Assembly: GCF_003171515.1 (NCBI RefSeq) | Contig: NC_089397.1 | Coordinates: forward strand, 1,178,001 to 1,242,000 | Direction of reading: 5' to 3' | From: Pyrenophora tritici-repentis | Taxonomy: Eukaryota > Ascomycota > Dothideomycetes > Pleosporales > Pleosporaceae | DNA: 64,000 nt | In this document: positions 59,675-64,000 of the stretch, in pieces | Layout of the letters: each line of letters starts with the position of its first letter | Numbering within the stretch: position 1 is the stretch's first letter | The notes under the pieces: model-generated | Seen by the model: the letters and a program-made list of their open reading frames with translations, nothing else | The model's database searches: none | What the model was told of the DNA's origin: nothing | Made by a program: the position numbers and the translations under genes

Positions 59675-61549
59675 TTTGAGTGAGATTGGTATTGAGGGGT
59701 GGGAGGTGTGTTTTCTTTTGTCTGGATGTTGTATGCGGTGCTGGGAATAAGATGGAAGAGTACGTATATACCTGGGTAACGGTTTTATATACAAGCCGCC
59801 GGCTTCACCGGAATGATGACGTGGGGCGTGGGAGCTAACTGTCGTTGCGGCTTCGGCGCTATTGATAAAAACAACATCTAGTCTAGTCTTAGCTATTGGT
59901 GCTAAACGCGGTGATTACCTAACTTTTGCTGTGAGCTCTATCTGAGTCTCATCGACTCATTATCGACAACGAGGTTGAAGGACGAACCAAATCTGTTCAA
60001 GGCAACTTTGCTGTATCGTGAAACTCTGCCACCACCATGGCTCTGACATCATCGTATCTATCCTACACACCATCTTTAGATCTTGTCTTCTTCCTCAACT
60101 TACGCCGCTAGGGCTCAAGTCAATGAAAAAGATAAAATAGAGTTAAGGCATGAGCAGACTGAAAGTGGGCTGACAAGCACCCTCACAGTGTCTACGCAAC
60201 GGAAGTCGCGTGCGCCCTACTTTGGCCCGTTTAACACCCGTCGGGCACTGGTTTTGCATGCCGGCATGCTACTCCCAACCCCCGAAAACATGAACGATGC
60301 CAGCTCGTTCACATCCCTACAATTGAGATCTCTTTGGAGATTGCTCAATGAAGCGGGTGAGATGCTTTGACTCGTACTGCTGATGGCCCATACAGGGTGA
60401 GGTTCCCTCAAACTACGTTGATGGGGCCTTAGAGATAAATTGAAATGCAAGAAGCACACCAACTTTTGGTAGGAGAGGTGAGATCAGAGAATCAAGAAAG
60501 CATGTGTTTCTCTGTTCTCTACATCCAGGTGCTGTGAGTCCCCAACATGACCTGCGTGTGTGAACCAGAGCATAGCACAAGGAGCTCTCATTGGTTTCCG
60601 TGACTCACCAAAGCCGCAGCTGTTTCTCGCATGACTAATTTGCGCGTTCATCGAGCCCCGTACGTACCTGATACGTCCCAATCGGGAAGTCACCGTTTGC
60701 AATGCGGCACACTTTCAAGTCCACGAGAAACGGAGTTTACGCTCCCAGCAAGCTACTTACGTCACAATGTGTATTTGGACTTATCATAGCTCTTATTGTT
60801 GCTTTGTCAGCATTTGAGCTGATGGCTCACTCATGGATAGCCGTAACTTACGTGGCAATCCGGGTGTGAACGGTCTGTAGGTACTGTATTCCAGCTACCT
60901 AATCCAGATGCTATTTACAGTCGAGATGAAGAGAAGAAGAGGAAAGTGGGCGGCCATCCTGCTTTGTTTGGGTTGGTGCACGGCCCACGTTCTGCTGGGG
61001 GAAAGAGTGATAGAAGGAAGGAAGCGACTAGGCTGGCAACCTAGTCATGTGACCTCGGGCTCAACCCGTTACACCGGGCGAGGATTCAACAGGTTGCAAT
61101 GTGCACATATGGCATTAACCAATGGAGATGAGTAGCTCATGGCCTAGAGTGAGCTGGGTCAGTCTCAAAGCCGTCTGTGTACAAACAGAACCTCTGTCCG
61201 AGCTCAATGTGCACACACCGCCTGAAAGGTCAAGTAGAACATTCCTCACTGGATTCTTCCAAACCACTATCTCAATACTCATGATTCAATGTTACATACA
61301 AAGCTTGAGGCATAGAGATTGGGTTATGAGGCTTTCAGACCGACGCGCTCCGCACGGCCGTGAATACGAAATTTCCGAAAAGGGAAATAGAGCGCAATTT
61401 CAATTTATGACGCAACGGACTCATGGAAAGCAAACACTCCATGCTTAGCGTCTCCTTCTATGTCTGGTCTTCTTCGTCACCACGCTCGTGTTGCCTAGGT
61501 ATCCCACTATCCACTTGTTTACTTGACGCAAGGCGCATTACGTCGCAGA
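59675..61549. other. Intergenic, no confident gene
   Basis: 1.9 kb. Frames at 60083-60370 (no ATG), 60908-61135 and 61122-61448 are short and without domains. Confidence 0.5.
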
Positions 61550-63860
61550 ATGGACGACACTTTGTCCGCAGAGTTCAGTGAATATGCCAGCACAATTCAG
61601 GAGTTACTACGCATCAGTGGCGTACCGAACCTTTCTTTCGGGGTCTTCCACAATGGAGTGAACATTTACAGCCACCACGCGGGGCAGGATGGAGTCCAGA
61701 CCGAGTATGATGATGGCGACAAGAGTCTCACGAGACCTCAGCTTCCCAATGACGACACTGTGTATCCGGTCTCATGCCTTTCCAGTCTCTTCCTCCATTG
61801 TACCATAATGCGCTTCATTAAGGAAGGCGTCCTCAACATGGATACGCCAATCCGCGAATATATTCGTGCATTCGAGGAACGCGACGACGACATCGGACAA
61901 CGAGCTACACTTCGCGATCTGTTGACGCATAAATCTGGATTTCCAACAGACAAGCTCTGGTGGCAAAGTACGAAGGCGTCCAAAACAGAAATTATGCAGG
62001 TTGCAGTACACTTGGCAAATGTATCGGATTTCAGGATGCAGAAGAACTACTCCAAATGGAACGATTTTGTCGTACAGACTATTGTTGAGACCGTAACAGG
62101 CCGCGAGTATGAAGAAATTGTCGAAGAGCTTTTCAAAACACCCCTTGGAATCAGTAGCAAGGCGCCATCTGTATTGGACGAGCCTAACGTTGCTTATGCC
62201 CACGAGGTATTGGGTGACGGCCGCATCAAGCCAGTAGATCAGGATCCCATCACGCGCGATGAATGCTTACCAATGCACACAATGAAGCACTCATTATTTC
62301 AGTCTGTTCATGCCCTCCGCCAACTTGTTACTGCATACGACCGCCAACATTGGAACGGGACAGGATTCACACCAGGAAATCTGTTCGTTCGTGTTGAAAA
62401 CGTTTTCAGCATGATGACAGACGCACTACAACCCGGTAAACCTATCCATGTCACGGAGCACTCAGACGGGTGCCAGGCTGGGTTCATCATTATCCCCGAA
62501 ACGCGCAGCGGGGTCATCTGCATGAGCAACGCAACATCAGCTATCGGCTTGTGTAACATTGTTGGCCACCAGTTAGTCGACATGTTGACAGGGGATCATG
62601 TGAAAGAACGATCGCTAGTCAAATCAATTTCCGAAGCGTTCCAAAAGCAGAAGGATCTCCACACAACTTTGATTGGCCGGCTAAGCACTGTGGAACAGAT
62701 ATCGAGTCCTCATAAGACTCTTCTTGTACAGTTTGAAGGGCTGTATCAGAAATTTGAACGCAATGTGACCCTGCGCATTAGGCACGCAGGCCTTGGGCTA
62801 CTAGTAACAGTCGATGGCTCAGAAAAGAGACAGTTGGACTTGAGACGAATGGCAGATGACAAGTTTGTTTGGCTTCCACGATACCCCGGGGATATGCTAC
62901 AAGGCATTGAGCAAGAAGTAACCCTTTCCGAGCGAACCGTTCAGTTCGAGATTGATGGCTCCGAAGTAATTGCGCTGAAATGGCCTCTGAACCCCGAATT
63001 CCCCCCAGAGAATTCCCCCAAGACAACAGAAGCCCCCAAAGAACTCTACGGTTCCGAGCTAATGCTTTTGCCCCCTGAGCTCCGCAACATGATCTGCATC
63101 GAGGCACTCAAGACATCAACCGGAAACATTTGCATGGTGCCCAACGGCCAGGGGTACGTTTTTGTCAGGGATGAGATGACACCAGACAACATTGTCAGAC
63201 CACTTAACCAGACCAAAAACACAAACAAGCAGTTGAAGCAACAGTCACGTGGCCTTGAGCTCACGGCAAATGATCTTTTCGCTGACGGGCGTCACTTTGA
63301 CGAGTTCCTGCGTTCGAACGTAAGTTGAACATGAAAATTGGGCGAAATGACTACACACTAACCACGAATACAACTAGGACGTTCAATTGCAAGCCTGTAT
63401 CCGGAACTTAACTCTGATGGGAGACTTCCTATCCTTCGACAACCCCGAGGAGGCTGACTTACAGCGCATCATCAACTTCGCAAATAACAATAAGTCCGCT
63501 ACAGTGCATATCCGCCTTTTCGGTATGCATTTCGATGATAATCAGAGGATCTTCACGTTCATGGGCTTTATCTACCTTATCAAGAAAGTGATACGTGGAC
63601 AGGGTGCGGCGCTTTTCGGGAGTCTTGACAAACGCGCCAAGAAATGGGGAAGGGTTGAGAGAAGTGGCACGAACATGAACGTATCCAACGTGAAGTTCTT
63701 TCCAAAGGACGCAGATTTCGACGAGGATACTTTCCGAAACAAACTGGAAGTCTGTATCCGAGGGAACAGTAACACGTCCTACATGTTACTGTCAAGACAC
63801 AACGGCGACCCGGAGGCCATAGTAGACTTCGTGAGGGAGTGTTACAATGATGGCATCTAG
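61550..63860 (+). CDS. Beta-lactamase-like pseudoenzyme fused to a 2EXR-like domain
   Basis: Two exons, 61550-63319 and 63378-63860; 750 residues. Residues 1 to about 390 follow the class-C beta-lactamase/esterase fold: GVPNLSFGVFHNGV; PVSCLSSLFLHCTIMRFIKEG; LRDLLTHKSGFP; VETVTGREYEEIVEELFKTPLGI. Where the SxxK catalytic motif belongs it reads CLSS, the YxN motif reads YSK, and the HxG-type motif is degenerate (HSDGC), so catalysis is unlikely. A lipocalin-like middle region follows (LFVQFEGLYQKF-type block, about 400-490). From about 504 a 2EXR/F-box-like start appears (LLPPELRNMICIEAL), extending through exon 2. The fusion is continuous in one frame across the intron. Start ATG 61550 (MDDTLSAEF). 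Role unknown. Confidence 0.8.
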
Positions 63861-64000
63861 CTTACTAGATATCCGTCTCTATGTTTCTTTGCGGAGGAAC
63901 AAAAGTGCTCCAGACTCCACGATCAGAACTTCTAATGTCAAAACTCCGGCCGGTGGAATGAGTGAAGTTGCTCGGCTTATTTAGTCCGAAAAACTGGCTA
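63861..64000. other. 3' flank at window end
   Basis: 140 bp after the last stop codon; nothing recognised. Confidence 0.5.

Overview
The window looks like the nuclear genome of a filamentous ascomycete. Genes are short and split by 47-190 bp GT..AG introns, lie on both strands, and encode typical Pezizomycotina proteins (HET-NACHT-ankyrin NLR, DUF6604-like, 2EXR-like, kinesin-3, bilirubin-oxidase-type multicopper oxidase). Gene content suggests Dothideomycetes, perhaps Pleosporales; that is inference, since there is no rRNA or other marker. No tRNA or rRNA gene was recognised.

Layout. 0.1-11 kb: an RSC4-like double-bromodomain gene, an EthD-like small gene with a homopolymer frameshift, a 2EXR/F-box-like gene, a 3.2 kb gene-poor stretch, a secreted bilirubin-oxidase-type multicopper oxidase, and a broken hypothetical gene. 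13.4-22 kb: a minus-strand DUF6604-like gene, now a pseudogene, split by a 5.3 kb element (14650-19950). That element has ~560-bp terminal inverted repeats and carries an intact HET-NACHT-ankyrin NLR. The same host gene also carries a hAT-like MITE with an 8-bp target duplication, a 57-bp perfect hairpin, a frameshift and in-frame stops. 22.3-23.5 kb: BUB2/Cdc16-type TBC GAP. 23.5-29.7 kb: gene-poor.

29.7-48.5 kb is ordinary housekeeping territory: a TDT-family transporter, a PCD1-type Nudix hydrolase, eIF4A, an F-box/JmjC protein, a kinesin-3 motor and the tRNA methyltransferase TRM5. 48.7-53 kb: two DNA-repair genes head to head, a MutL homologue of the MLH2/PMS1 type (two frameshifts) and an Ada-type methylphosphotriester sensor. 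53.8-64 kb: a SnoaL-like protein, an unknown conserved protein, a phenolic-acid-decarboxylase-like gene (two frameshifts), and a beta-lactamase-like pseudoenzyme fused to a 2EXR-like domain.

Two themes stand out. First, 13.4-22 kb is a nested-insertion site in which an NLR gene lies inside an inverted-repeat-bounded element that interrupts another gene. Second, at least five otherwise well-conserved reading frames are broken by a single base in or next to a homopolymer, mostly six-base G/C runs where five would restore the frame. This points to assembly or sequencing indels and should be settled before any of those genes is called a pseudogene.
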